Origin: Paenibacillus sp. GM2
GTDB lineage: Bacteria; Bacillota; Bacilli; Paenibacillales; Paenibacillaceae
Assembly (NCBI RefSeq): GCF_900069005.2
Contig: NZ_LN831279.1
Span: 1,253,796-1,317,795 of the forward strand
Reading direction: 5' to 3'
Length of the DNA stretch: 64,000 nucleotides
Part shown: positions 45,227 to 54,453 of the stretch, in pieces
How the letters are laid out: each line of letters begins with the position of its first letter
Numbering within the stretch: position 1 is the first letter of the stretch
Notes under the pieces: model-generated
What the model was told of the DNA's origin: nothing
The model's database searches: none
Seen by the model: only the letters and a program-made list of their open reading frames with translations
Made by a program: the position numbers and the translations under genes

Positions 45227-46174
45227 TTGAAAATTGTTGACTTCCATTGTGATGTGCTTAGCAAAATACAGCTGGATCGCAGTCTGGACTTCAAGGGTGA
45301 TAATGGACTTGATGTCAATCTAGAGCGTATGAAGCAAGGAGGGGTAGATCTGCAATGCTTTGCCATCTACCTATCGGAGAAATTAGGCCCGCCGGGCATT
45401 GAACATATCATGGAGCAGCTTGATCTATTTCAGGAGCGTATCGCATCGGAAGGAATCGGTCTCATTAGAAATACTGCTGATTTGGAACGGGTCGCAGCTT
45501 CGGGAGAGAGGAGCGGCTTGCTCTCTATTGAAGGAGCGGATGGCCTGGAGGGGGATTTATTCTACTTACGGCTTTGTTATGAACGGGGAGTGCGCTTTCT
45601 CGGGATTACCTGGAATTATGCGAATTGGGCGGCGGATGGTGTGATGGAGCTGCGTAATGGCGGCTTCACTCGTAAGGGGCTTGAGCTGGTGCAGGTCTGT
45701 CACGAGCTAGGAATTATACTAGATGTATCACATTTATCTCAGAAGGGCTTCTGGGAGCTGGTAGAGCTGTCTGAGAGTGCGAAGCGGCCTTTTATTGCCT
45801 CTCATTCGAATGCCTATCATATTTGCGCTCATGCCCGGAATTTGCACGATGAACAAATCAGAGCGATAATAGATAGCGGCGGTCGGATCGGTGTGACATT
45901 TGTCCCTTGGTTTGTAAAAGACAGCACAGTGGTACATAGTGAGGATCTGCTGCCGCATCTCGATCATATTTGCCAGCTGGGCGGCGAGAAGCAAATTATG
46001 TTTGGCTCCGATTTTGACGGAATTGATACCCATATAGATGATTTGCGGCATGCAGGTGATTATTACAGATGGGTAGAGACCCTGCTTAAACACTATCCGG
46101 AAGAGCTTGTAAAGGGCTGGATGTCCGGCAATGCCCTGGAATTTTTGCAAAAGTGGCTACCCTCAGATAAGTAA
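45227..46174 (+). CDS. Membrane dipeptidase (renal dipeptidase, M19) family protein
   Basis: A 315-residue zinc amidohydrolase-fold protein. The metal motif HxD appears as DFHCD at the N terminus, with the bridging Glu in SIEGADGLEGD, further His in DVSHLSQKGFW and ASHSNAYHICAHARN, and Asp in FGSDFDGID. M19 enzymes hydrolyse dipeptides, including D-amino-acid and wall-derived ones. Despite the family name no membrane segment or signal peptide is present. TTG start at 45227 follows AAGGAGGGGG. In other spore formers the same gene lies near spoVS. Confidence 0.88.
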   Translation: MKIVDFHCDVLSKIQLDRSLDFKGDNGLDVNLERMKQGGVDLQCFAIYLSEKLGPPGIEHIMEQLDLFQERIASEGIGLIRNTADLERVAASGERSGLLSIEGADGLEGDLFYLRLCYERGVRFLGITWNYANWAADGVMELRNGGFTRKGLELVQVCHELGIILDVSHLSQKGFWELVELSESAKRPFIASHSNAYHICAHARNLHDEQIRAIIDSGGRIGVTFVPWFVKDSTVVHSEDLLPHLDHICQLGGEKQIMFGSDFDGIDTHIDDLRHAGDYYRWVETLLKHYPEELVKGWMSGNALEFLQKWLPSDK

Positions 46175-46410
46175 GCGCTTTAATTAATCCAATTACGAGA
46201 TCGTTATGATCGAAAACAACTATATGAAAAAGGGTGGAAAACGCTTGCTTTTTATATGTCTTCGACATAAAATTGACATGACTCTGAAACAGAATGTTCA
46301 CAAGTGTCACGGTAAAGTGTGATAGTTAACATGTCGATGTTCTGGGAGTGCTATTATTATTTTAATTTTATATCTTTTATAGTGCGATACGATTAAAGGG
46401 GTGGGCGATC

Positions 46411-48186
46411 TTGATTAGTCAATTGTCTTGGAAGATCGGTGGACAGCAAGGCGAAGGGGTTGAAAGTACGGACCGGATTTTTTCGACAGCCTTGAATAGA
46501 CTTGGGTATTATTTGTACGGATACCGTCATTTTTCCTCGCGTATTAAAGGTGGTCATACGAACAACAAAATCCGGATTAGTACCAAGCCGATTCGAGCTA
46601 TTTCCGACGACTTGGACATCTTAGTCGCTTTTGACCAAGAAAGTATCGATTTGAATGCGCATGAGCTATGCAGCGGTGGAGTCATTGTTGCAGACGCCAA
46701 GTTTAATCCGTCTGTTCCTGAAGGAATCGATGCGAAGCTGTTCCCTGTTCCAATTACGAGCATTGCGGAGGAACTGGGCACTTCGCTGATGAAGAATATG
46801 GTTGCTTCAGGCGCCTCTTGGGCCCTCTTGGGATTGCCGCTTGAAGTATTTAATAAAGCGGTTGAAGAGGAATTTGGCCGTAAAGGTCAAGCCATTGTGG
46901 ACAAAAATATCGAAGCGGTGAAGCGCGGTGCCGATTTTGTACTGGAGCTGGCCGGGGGACCTCTTGATAACTTCAAGCTGGAACCGGCTGACGGCAAGCA
47001 GAAGCTGTTCATGATCGGTAACGATGCGATCGGACTTGGTGCGGTTGCGGCAGGCTGCCGAATCATGAGTGCATATCCGATTACACCGGCTTCCGAAATT
47101 ATGGAATATTTGATTAAGAAATTGCCTAAGCTTGGCGGCACCGTTGTACAAACGGAGGATGAAATTGCCGCCATTACGATGGCTATCGGTTCGAACTATG
47201 CCGGTGTACGCTCTATGACCGCATCAGCGGGCCCTGGATTGTCGCTGATGATGGAGGCGATCGGACTTGCCGGCATGACCGAGACGCCGGTCGTTATCGT
47301 TGATACACAGCGTGGCGGCCCAAGTACCGGGCTTCCGACAAAGCAGGAGCAGAGCGATATCAATGCCCTGATCTACGGAACGCATGGCGAAATTCCAAAG
47401 ATCGTCATTGCGCCTAGCTCGATCGAGGAATGCTTCTATGATACCGTTGAAGCGTTCAATCTGGCTGAGAAGTATCAGGTTCCGGTCATCGTGGCTACCG
47501 ATCTGCAATTATCCTTGGGCAAGCAGTCCTGTGAAATGCTGGATTATAACAAGATTCAAATCGAACGCGGTTATATCGTGAAGGATATTCCGGAACGTGA
47601 AGATAAGAGTATGTTCAACCGTTACGCGGTGACGGACAATGGTATTTCTCCTCGGGTATTGCCTGGCGAGAAGAATGGTATTCACCATGTTACTGGCGTA
47701 GAGCATGATGAAGCCGGACGTCCGTCCGAATCGACGGCCAACCGGAAGAAAATGATGGATAAACGTCTGCGTAAGCTGGACGAAATGCAGATTACGAACC
47801 CGATTCATCTGCATTCCCCGCATGCCGAGCCCGATCTTCTGATCGTAGGCATGGGCTCAACAGGCGGCACAATCGATCAAGCTCGCCTTCGCCTGAATGG
47901 TGAAGGAGTGACATCGAACCATATGACGGTACGCCAAATGCATCCGTTCCCAACGGAACTGATCCTTCCGGAAATCGAGAAGGCGAAGAAGGTTCTCGTA
48001 TTTGAGAATAACGCGACGGGCCAATTGGCGAACCTGATGAAGCTGCATTGCGGCAACCATGACAAAATTCTGAATGCATTAAAATATGATGGCAGTCCGT
48101 TCCTGCCTTCGGAAGTATTCGAAGAATGCGCAAAGGCCGCCGGCTATAAACCGCACGAGGAGTTGGTACAAAATGGCAACCTTTAA
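46411..48186 (+). CDS. korA: 2-oxoacid:ferredoxin oxidoreductase, fused gamma-alpha subunit (KorA type)
   Basis: Oxidatively decarboxylates a 2-oxoacid, probably 2-oxoglutarate, to acyl-CoA, reducing ferredoxin. The 591 residues are a fusion: a gamma domain first (about 1-185; WKIGGQQGEGVEST, SRIKGGHTNNKIR), then the alpha pyrimidine-binding domain (from about 205; GCRIMSAYPITPASEIMEYL, SMTASAGPGLSLMMEAIG) and a C-terminal CoA/transketolase-like domain. TTG start follows AAAGGGGTGG. It overlaps the beta gene by 14 bp. Substrate choice cannot be read with certainty; 2-oxoglutarate is the usual one for this two-gene type. Confidence 0.9.
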   Translation: MISQLSWKIGGQQGEGVESTDRIFSTALNRLGYYLYGYRHFSSRIKGGHTNNKIRISTKPIRAISDDLDILVAFDQESIDLNAHELCSGGVIVADAKFNPSVPEGIDAKLFPVPITSIAEELGTSLMKNMVASGASWALLGLPLEVFNKAVEEEFGRKGQAIVDKNIEAVKRGADFVLELAGGPLDNFKLEPADGKQKLFMIGNDAIGLGAVAAGCRIMSAYPITPASEIMEYLIKKLPKLGGTVVQTEDEIAAITMAIGSNYAGVRSMTASAGPGLSLMMEAIGLAGMTETPVVIVDTQRGGPSTGLPTKQEQSDINALIYGTHGEIPKIVIAPSSIEECFYDTVEAFNLAEKYQVPVIVATDLQLSLGKQSCEMLDYNKIQIERGYIVKDIPEREDKSMFNRYAVTDNGISPRVLPGEKNGIHHVTGVEHDEAGRPSESTANRKKMMDKRLRKLDEMQITNPIHLHSPHAEPDLLIVGMGSTGGTIDQARLRLNGEGVTSNHMTVRQMHPFPTELILPEIEKAKKVLVFENNATGQLANLMKLHCGNHDKILNALKYDGSPFLPSEVFEECAKAAGYKPHEELVQNGNL

Positions 48187-49039
48187 GGAGTTCCGTAACA
48201 ATATCAAACCTAACTGGTGTCCAGGTTGTGGAGATTTTTCAGTGCAGGCCGCGATTCAGCGCGCTGCAGCGAATGTAGGACTTGAACCGGAGAACTTGGC
48301 TGTAATCTCAGGCATCGGTTGCTCCGGGCGGATTTCGGGGTACATTAACGCGTATGGTCTTCACGGCATTCATGGCCGTGCGCTCCCGATCGCACAAGGC
48401 GTGAAGCTGGCTAACCGCGATCTGACGGTGATCGCATCCGGCGGTGACGGTGATGGGTTCGCGATCGGTATCGGGCATACCATCCATGCGATCCGCAGAA
48501 ATATTAATATGACCTACATCGTTATGGATAATCAGATTTATGGCCTGACGAAGGGGCAAACTTCACCGCGCAGCGGTGAGGGCTTCAAGACGAAGAGCAC
48601 GCCGGAAGGCTCGATTGAATCGACGCTTTCCCCGCTTGAGCTGGCGATTTCAGCCGGGGCGACCTTCGTGGCTCAATCGTTCTCCAGCGATCTGAAGCAA
48701 CTGACTTCCTTGATCGAACAAGGCATTCAGCATGAAGGCTTCTCGTTAATCAACGTATTCAGCCCGTGCGTCACCTTTAACAAGGTGAACACATACGATT
48801 GGTTCAAAGAACATATTACGAATCTCGACACGATGCCGGATTATGATCCTAGCAACCGCACGCAGGCCATGACGACGTTGATGGATACGGGCAGCATGAT
48901 TACGGGTCTGATCTATCAGAACAAAGACAGGAAGTGCTATGAGGACCTGGTTCATGGCTTTAAGCCAGAGCCGCTTGTGAATCAGCCGCTGGCATTAAGC
49001 GAGACTGAGTTTGACAATCTTGTTGCAGAATTCAGATAA
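48173..49039 (+). CDS. korB: 2-oxoacid:ferredoxin oxidoreductase, beta subunit (KorB type)
   Basis: The 288-residue thiamine-diphosphate and [4Fe-4S] subunit. WCPGCGDFSVQAAIQ contains cluster cysteines; the thiamine-diphosphate motif is GGDGDGFAIG to MDNQIYGLTKGQ. There is no bacterial-ferredoxin 8-cysteine domain in either gene of this pair, so it must donate to a separate ferredoxin. ATG 48173 overlaps the end of korA. A terminator follows. Confidence 0.92.
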   Translation: MATFKEFRNNIKPNWCPGCGDFSVQAAIQRAAANVGLEPENLAVISGIGCSGRISGYINAYGLHGIHGRALPIAQGVKLANRDLTVIASGGDGDGFAIGIGHTIHAIRRNINMTYIVMDNQIYGLTKGQTSPRSGEGFKTKSTPEGSIESTLSPLELAISAGATFVAQSFSSDLKQLTSLIEQGIQHEGFSLINVFSPCVTFNKVNTYDWFKEHITNLDTMPDYDPSNRTQAMTTLMDTGSMITGLIYQNKDRKCYEDLVHGFKPEPLVNQPLALSETEFDNLVAEFR

Positions 49040-49045
49040 TTGGTA

Positions 49046-49077
49046 AAAAGATGCCCGTATTTTACGGACATCTTTTT
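49046..49077 (+). terminator. Terminator after korB
   Basis: The stem AAAGATGCCCGTA / ACGGACATCTTT with one bulge and a TTTT loop is followed by five T. Confidence 0.88.
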
Positions 49078-49162
49078 CTTTTTACATGAAAAAGGTGTAT
49101 AATAAGGGGCGATGTAGAAATGTCACACCCGTGATAGAGAAAAAACGAGGAGTGTTTACAAA

Positions 49163-49735
49163 ATGAGCAAGACTGTACCTGTCGGCGTATCAGCACGTCA
49201 TATTCATTTAACTCAAGAGCATATTGAAGCTTTGTTTGGACAAGGTTATCAGCTTACTGAATTCAAGCCGTTGTCCCAACCAGGACAATTTGCGTCTAAC
49301 GAGACAGTAGCTGTCGTTGGACCGAAAGGCCAATTTGACAAAGTTCGCATTTTGGGCCCTGCACGTCCGGCTTCCCAATTGGAAATTTCCCGTACGGATT
49401 CCTTTGCTATCGGCGTTAAGGCTCCGGTTCGTGAGTCCGGCAAGATTGACGGAACGCCTGGAATCAAAGTAGTGGGTCCTGCTGGCGAAGTTGAACTGGA
49501 GCAAGGCGTGATCGTAGCAGCGCGTCATATCCACTTCCACACTTCCGATGCTGCGAAATGGGGCATCCAGGATAAAGAATTGCTGAAGGTTCGTTTCGGC
49601 GGAGAACGCGGTATGATTATGGAAAATGTCATCGCGCGTGTATCGGATTCCTTCGCACTTGATATGCATATCGATACAGATGAAGCGAATGCTGCTGGCG
49701 CCAAAAATGGCGATATCGCAGAAATCGTAGAATAA
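49163..49735 (+). CDS. pduL: Phosphate propanoyltransferase, PduL type
   Basis: A 190-residue PduL-family phosphotransacylase, which interconverts acyl-CoA and acyl phosphate. The two half-domains each begin with the zinc-binding motif, seen as SARHIHLT at about 10 and AARHIHFH at about 120. The sequence begins right at the catalytic domain and has no N-terminal encapsulation peptide, and no shell-protein gene is present, so it is expected to be cytosolic. Standing directly after korAB, it could turn the acyl-CoA made there into acyl phosphate for ATP formation (inference). ATG follows GAGGAGTG. Confidence 0.92.
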   Translation: MSKTVPVGVSARHIHLTQEHIEALFGQGYQLTEFKPLSQPGQFASNETVAVVGPKGQFDKVRILGPARPASQLEISRTDSFAIGVKAPVRESGKIDGTPGIKVVGPAGEVELEQGVIVAARHIHFHTSDAAKWGIQDKELLKVRFGGERGMIMENVIARVSDSFALDMHIDTDEANAAGAKNGDIAEIVE

Positions 49736-49753
49736 TCATCGGTTATTATAGAC

Positions 49754-49792
49754 AAGGGTCTCGCTCGATCGTAACAGATCGGCGAGACCCTT
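49754..49792. terminator. Shared bidirectional terminator between pduL and spoVAD
   Basis: Perfect outer arms AAGGGTCTCGC / GCGAGACCCTT and an inner stem CGATC / GATCG. It lies between two converging genes with T on the right and A on the left, so it can serve both strands. Confidence 0.88.
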
Positions 49793-49821
49793 TATTCATT
49801 AGGAGGATTTTGCAGGTTGAA

Positions 49822-50829
49822 TTAATCGCTTTCGATCGCTACGGCATGAGCGATGCATGGAATGCTCTCTCCTTGCTGAAAGGATAGCGGGGAGAGGAGG
49901 GCGCCGGTAGCAACGACAAGCAGTCGCTTCAACTCGCCGCGCTTCATACGATTCAGCAAATGGCCGTAAGTAACAACAGCGGAGCAGGCGCACCCGCTCG
50001 CCCCAGCCTGTACATTCTGCTTATCGTAGTTATAAATCATCATCCCGCAGTCCTGATAATCCGTCTGGTCGATCGGGAAGTTATTGCGCTTGAATAATTC
50101 CTTGGCGATCTTATAGCCAACTTTGGATAGATCGCCAGTAACGATCAGATCATAATACGAAGGTTCAATCTGCATATCTCGGAAGTGAGCCTGGATGGTG
50201 TCGACTGCCGCCGGTGCCATCGCTGCGCCCATATTAAAGGGGTCCGTGATTCCCATATCGATCACGCGGCCAATCGTCGCTGAAGTAATTTTCGGACCGC
50301 TCCCTTCCAGCGACAGGACGGCTGAACCTGAACCGGTGACTGTAAATTGCGCGGTTGGCGGCTTTTGCGAACCGTATTCCGTCGGATATCTGAACTGCTT
50401 CTCCACACTGGCATTATGACTGCAAGTCCCGGCCAGCGCGTGCTTGGCACCGTTATAATTCACAATATATGCTGCCAAGGCCAGGCTTTCCATCGAGGTA
50501 GAGCAGGCCCCGAATACACCCAGATAAGGGATGCTTAGCGTCCGGGCAGCAAAGCTGCTGCTAATAATCTGGTTCATCAGATCGCCGCCGAAGTAGAATT
50601 GAATTTGTTCCTTCGTCAGTCCAGCCTTCTCAATAGCTTTCTTGGCGGACTCTTCAAGCAACGTTTTCTCCGCCTTTTCCCAGCTGTCTTGACCTAAGTA
50701 CAGATCGCCATGAATGATGTCGAAGTCATTGGCTAAGGGCCCCTGCCCTTCGAAGGGGCCGACGATGGTAGCGCTGCTTATAATGGTTGGCTTATTCTCG
50801 AACACCCAGCTTTGATGGCCTTTTAGCAT
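49822..50829 (-). CDS. spoVAD: Stage V sporulation protein AD
   Basis: A 335-residue thiolase-fold protein of the SpoVA channel; SpoVAD binds dipicolinic acid and is needed for its uptake into the forespore and release in germination. Family features are GHQSWVFENKPTIISSATIVG at the start, LGVFGACSTSMESL, and AGASGCACSAVV near the end. It starts 2 bp after the spoVAC stop. Its product acts on the compound made by DpaAB, also encoded in this window. Confidence 0.95.
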   Translation of the reverse strand: MLKGHQSWVFENKPTIISSATIVGPFEGQGPLANDFDIIHGDLYLGQDSWEKAEKTLLEESAKKAIEKAGLTKEQIQFYFGGDLMNQIISSSFAARTLSIPYLGVFGACSTSMESLALAAYIVNYNGAKHALAGTCSHNASVEKQFRYPTEYGSQKPPTAQFTVTGSGSAVLSLEGSGPKITSATIGRVIDMGITDPFNMGAAMAPAAVDTIQAHFRDMQIEPSYYDLIVTGDLSKVGYKIAKELFKRNNFPIDQTDYQDCGMMIYNYDKQNVQAGASGCACSAVVTYGHLLNRMKRGELKRLLVVATGALLSPLSFQQGESIPCIAHAVAIESD

Positions 50830-50831
50830 AG

Positions 50832-51320
50832 TTAATGACCTCCCCCGGCAAAATCTGGAATGAAGATAGCGTAAAATAAACCTACGATAAACGCTGCAAA
50901 GGTACCGAACACGATGACGGAACCGGCGAGCTGGAACATGCCGGCGCCAACGCCGAGAACCATTCCTTCCGCGCGATGCTCAAGCGCAGACGAGGTCATG
51001 GAATTGGCGAATCCGGTGACCGGCACGGCTGTGCCTGCCCCGGCCCACTGTGCGATCTTATCATAGACCCCCAGGCAGGTCAGAATAACAGCGATCAGAA
51101 CGAGCACGGCAACCGTCGGATTAGAGGCGCTCTTCTCGTCAAATCCGCCAAAAGCGATAAAGGCCTGGCGAATGCACTCGCCGAGCAAACAGATCATCCC
51201 ACCGACCAGGAAAGCACGAAGACAGTTTTTGAGCACCGGGCGTTTAGGCTCCATGGATGAAGCCAGGCGCTGGTACTTTTGCTGCGTAGGAGTCATTTTT
51301 TTGTTTTTTGCATTAGCCAT
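50832..51320 (-). CDS. spoVAC: Stage V sporulation protein AC
   Basis: A 162-residue membrane protein of the SpoVA complex; B. subtilis SpoVAC is a mechanosensitive-type channel for dipicolinic acid release. Several hydrophobic helices are visible (for example NPTVAVLVLIAVILTCLGVY and SVIVFGTFAAFIVGLFYAI). I chose ATG 51320, 8 bases after AAAGGAAG on the minus strand, over the GTG at 51329. It lies between the DUF421 gene and spoVAD. Confidence 0.93.
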   Translation of the reverse strand: MANAKNKKMTPTQQKYQRLASSMEPKRPVLKNCLRAFLVGGMICLLGECIRQAFIAFGGFDEKSASNPTVAVLVLIAVILTCLGVYDKIAQWAGAGTAVPVTGFANSMTSSALEHRAEGMVLGVGAGMFQLAGSVIVFGTFAAFIVGLFYAIFIPDFAGGGH

Positions 51321-51334
51321 GTTACGCACTTCCT

Positions 51335-52198
51335 TTATTGTTGTATCAACACTTGCCTCGTGTCATCAATGACGTGCTGCAATTGCTCGGAGCAGGTGGT
51401 ATATATTTGCTTATTCGTCTCGTTCTCCGTCGAGAGGGCGAACATTTCGAGATCCGCTTGACATTTCTTGAGTGTTGCCAGAAGCAGCGGTTTCTCTTGA
51501 GGTTGCGGAATTTTGATTTTATCATCGTACAGGTCGACATAGAGCTGCCCATAGCCATCGACCTGGCCAAGATAGACATTTTCAAGGGACACGCCTTGCT
51601 TCTCCAGCTCGGTATTTAGCCATTGCCGACCGAAGCCAGCTGTTGCCAGAGGTTCGTCCATGATTTTGCCGTCAAGGATGACGGTTTGCGGCTCGGCTTC
51701 GGTCGGGATCGAAATCCCCAGCTGCGCCAGCGTAATCGGTTGATATTGATCCTTCAGCAAGGCGTTAACCTGGCCATCCGGTTCGATGACGGCATATTCG
51801 ACCTGGGATACCTTAAAGATGCTCTTCCTGCGAAGCTGCTCCATGAGCTCTTCATTGGTCAGCTTCTCTTTCATCAGATTGTCCTCGAGGACTTTGCCAT
51901 CTTTAATAAGAACTGTGCCTTTGCTGTCGATGACATCCCGTGATTTCTTGCTCTTCATCTGCAGGAACTCGATTCCCAGGGAGACTAAGAACCAGGTCAC
52001 GATAGCGACAAGCGCAATGTACCAATCTTGGTCGTGATTTATGGATAGGAAAGCCGCTAAATCCCCTATTGTTATCCCCGTAACATATTCGAAGAAGGTT
52101 AATTGCGAGAGCTGCCTTTTTCCAAGAATACGGGTCATGAGAAAGAGCACGAAGGCGGCGGATAAAGTTCTGATGATAATTTCTAACCACACGGGCAT
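51335..52198 (-). CDS. DUF421 (YetF-type) membrane protein with DUF1657-like tail
   Basis: A 287-residue protein with three N-terminal membrane helices (IIIRTLSAAFVLFLMTRIL, then EYVTGITIGDLAAFL, then WYIALVAIVTWFLVSLGIE), followed by the DUF421 cytoplasmic domain. The last 50 residues (ATLKKCQADLEMFALSTENE and on) clearly resemble the 68-residue protein encoded divergently at 52398, which has LKSAQASLESFALSTQNQE, so this is a DUF421-DUF1657 fusion. YetF-type proteins are linked to spore germination in Bacillus. The start is ATG 52198 after AAAGGAG. Confidence 0.88.
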   Translation of the reverse strand: MPVWLEIIIRTLSAAFVLFLMTRILGKRQLSQLTFFEYVTGITIGDLAAFLSINHDQDWYIALVAIVTWFLVSLGIEFLQMKSKKSRDVIDSKGTVLIKDGKVLEDNLMKEKLTNEELMEQLRRKSIFKVSQVEYAVIEPDGQVNALLKDQYQPITLAQLGISIPTEAEPQTVILDGKIMDEPLATAGFGRQWLNTELEKQGVSLENVYLGQVDGYGQLYVDLYDDKIKIPQPQEKPLLLATLKKCQADLEMFALSTENETNKQIYTTCSEQLQHVIDDTRQVLIQQ

Positions 52199-52397
52199 AG
52201 CGAGAAAGCTCCTTTCAGCATGCATGCGCAATTTGACATTTACTTATCAGATTTTTGAACAGTCATTGTATCCCAATTATGCGCAACTTGCGTTATTTTA
52301 CTAACACAATATATGGCAAGAGGCTGATGAATCAGTCCGAGCGAATATGGCAAAATTAATGCTTGTTCAAATTGAATCAGATAAGGTGGTGAACAAA

Positions 52398-52604
52398 TTG
52401 ACTGTAGCATCCCAAGTGAAGACAACCGTTGCATCCCTCAAAAGTGCCCAGGCCAGCCTTGAGTCATTTGCTCTAAGCACTCAAAACCAGGAAGCCAAGC
52501 AACTGTTCACTAATGCTGCCCAGCAAACGCAGCAAATCGTGGATCAAGTGCAATCCCGCGTTCAACAGCTGGAGCAGGAAGAGCCACAGTATAAAGGTTT
52601 CTAA
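52398..52604 (+). CDS. DUF1657 small protein
   Basis: A 68-residue helical protein of the DUF1657 family, which occurs almost only in spore formers and often beside spoVA and DUF421 genes. TTG 52398 lies 6 bases after AAGGTGGTG and gives the usual family length; the longer frame from 52347 includes that ribosome binding site. The sequence has a heptad-like pattern (SAQASLESFALSTQNQEAKQ). It diverges from the DUF421-spoVAC-spoVAD unit across a 200 bp region. Confidence 0.85.
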   Translation: MTVASQVKTTVASLKSAQASLESFALSTQNQEAKQLFTNAAQQTQQIVDQVQSRVQQLEQEEPQYKGF

Positions 52605-52622
52605 GCATTAAAAGGGTATAAA

Positions 52623-52662
52623 GAGAAGCTTCGTTCTGACCGGAACGGGGTTTCTTTTTTTT
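52623..52662 (+). terminator. Terminator after the DUF1657 gene
   Basis: The stem GAAGCTTCGTTC / GGAACGGGGTTTC (with wobble pairs) is followed by eight T. Confidence 0.8.
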
Positions 52663-52740
52663 GTGGAATAAGTGTGTGCGTTAAGGACTGTGGAAAAAGA
52701 CCTTTTCGCGGGCACCCAGGTAGATAAGCACTATAAATCA

Positions 52741-52749
52741 TGTTATAAT
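52741..52749 (+). promoter_or_regulatory. Extended -10 promoter of miaB
   Basis: TGT followed by TATAAT (52744-52749), 80 bp upstream of the GTG start, with a poor -35. Confidence 0.5.
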
Positions 52750-52828
52750 TTAGTGTAATGCATTTTTATAAGGTTGCTGAACCTCATGGGTACACACATA
52801 GATTGGTAAAAGGGAGTGAGCCGACACC

Positions 52829-54382
52829 GTGGCTAAAGAAACCAAGGATTACTCCAAGTATTTTGATTTTTCGGACGCTAAAGTCATCTCGGAGGACGAA
52901 CGAGGGAAGAAGATCAGAATCCGCGGACGGGAGATCCAAATCTTGTCGGAACCGAACAGCCGAATTGAGAAGCAGCGTGGCAAGGAAGAGATCAAAGTGC
53001 TATATGACAATATGGTACCGGAGGAGCTTCGGCATATTGGACTCGGCAAGCACTATATTGTGTATACGTTTGGTTGCCAAATGAATGAGCATGACAGTGA
53101 GACGATCAAGGGCCTTCTGGAGCAGATGGGTTATCAGCCCACGGAGGATCGTAAGGAAGCGGATATTATTCTGTACAATACCTGTGCGATCCGCGAGAAT
53201 GCCGAAGACAAAGTATTCGGTGAACTTGGGCATATGAAAGTATTGAAAATGGAGAAGCCGGATTTACTGCTCGGCGTATGCGGCTGCATGTCGCAGGAAG
53301 AGGGCATTGTCAACCGGATCTTGCAGAAGCATGGTTTTGTAGATATGATCTTCGGTACGCATAATATTCATCGTCTGCCTTATTTGATTCAGGAGGCACT
53401 GTTCGGTAAAGAGATGGTGGTCGAGGTCTGGTCCAAGGAAGGCGACATTATCGAAAACCTGCCGAAGAAACGCGAAGGCATGCGCGCTTGGGTGAATATT
53501 ATGTATGGCTGTGACAAGTTCTGTACATATTGCATTGTTCCATTCACACGTGGGAAGGAGCGAAGCCGCAGGCCAGAGGATGTCATCGCCGAAGTGAGGG
53601 AACTGGCACGGCAGGGCTTCAAGGAGATTACGCTACTGGGTCAGAATGTGAATGCTTACGGCAAGGATTTTACCGATATCGATTACCGATTCGGGGATTT
53701 AATGGATGACATCCATAAGATCAATATTCCGCGCATTCGCTTTACGACCTCACATCCGCGCGATTTCGATGATCATCTGATTGAAGTATTGGCGAAGGGC
53801 GGCAATTTGGTGGAGCATATTCACCTTCCGGTACAGTCGGGCAGCAGCGCTGTTCTGAAGAAAATGAGCCGCAAATATACGCGCGAGAGCTATTTGGAGC
53901 TCGCTGCGAAAATTAAGGCTGCAATACCCAATGTAGTGCTGACAACAGACATCATCGTTGGCTTCCCGGGGGAGACGGATGAGCAGTTCGAGGAGACGTT
54001 GTCCTTGGTTCGTGAAGTCGGTTTTGATTCGGCATTTACATTTATATATTCGCCGCGGGAAGGCACACCGGCAGCGGTCATGGAAGATAATGTGCCGATG
54101 GAAGTGAAGAAGCAGCGACTGCAGCGGTTGAATGAGACGATCAACGAATACAGCCGCAAGTTTAATGATGCGCTTCGTGGTGAAATTGTTGAAGTATTGG
54201 TCGAAGGGGAGAGCAAGCGGAATTCGAATATCCTCTCCGGCCGAACAAGAACGAACAAGCTCGTTCATTTTGAAGGAAGCACCGATTTGATTGGCAAATT
54301 CGTCATGGTAGAAATCACCGAGCCGATGACCTGGTATATTAAGGGGAATATCTTACCGGAGAGCATCACTTCCGTGTCTTGA
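52829..54382 (+). CDS. miaB: tRNA-2-methylthio-N6-dimethylallyladenosine synthase MiaB
   Basis: Radical SAM methylthiotransferase acting on i6A37 of tRNA. The 517 residues include an N-terminal extension of about 70 residues typical of Bacillota MiaB, the UPF0004 domain with [23 protein letters not shown] and CGCMSQEEG, the radical SAM motif CDKFCTYC at about 228 and a C-terminal TRAM domain. GTG start follows AAAGGGAGTGAG. It precedes ymcA as in B. subtilis (ymcB-ymcA). Confidence 0.96.
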   Translation: MAKETKDYSKYFDFSDAKVISEDERGKKIRIRGREIQILSEPNSRIEKQRGKEEIKVLYDNMVPEELRHIGLGKHYIVYTFGCQMNEHDSETIKGLLEQMGYQPTEDRKEADIILYNTCAIRENAEDKVFGELGHMKVLKMEKPDLLLGVCGCMSQEEGIVNRILQKHGFVDMIFGTHNIHRLPYLIQEALFGKEMVVEVWSKEGDIIENLPKKREGMRAWVNIMYGCDKFCTYCIVPFTRGKERSRRPEDVIAEVRELARQGFKEITLLGQNVNAYGKDFTDIDYRFGDLMDDIHKINIPRIRFTTSHPRDFDDHLIEVLAKGGNLVEHIHLPVQSGSSAVLKKMSRKYTRESYLELAAKIKAAIPNVVLTTDIIVGFPGETDEQFEETLSLVREVGFDSAFTFIYSPREGTPAAVMEDNVPMEVKKQRLQRLNETINEYSRKFNDALRGEIVEVLVEGESKRNSNILSGRTRTNKLVHFEGSTDLIGKFVMVEITEPMTWYIKGNILPESITSVS

Positions 54383-54453
54383 TTAGGCGATGGAAACCGC
54401 CCGAACGAATAAGAACTCTACTAACCGAAAGCATATGATGAGGAGGGAAAACC

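Noticed and set aside
52199-52397. Sigma-G-type promoters in the divergent region of the DUF421 and DUF1657 genes
   Set aside because: Expected from biology, but I found no pair of elements with acceptable spacing on either strand.
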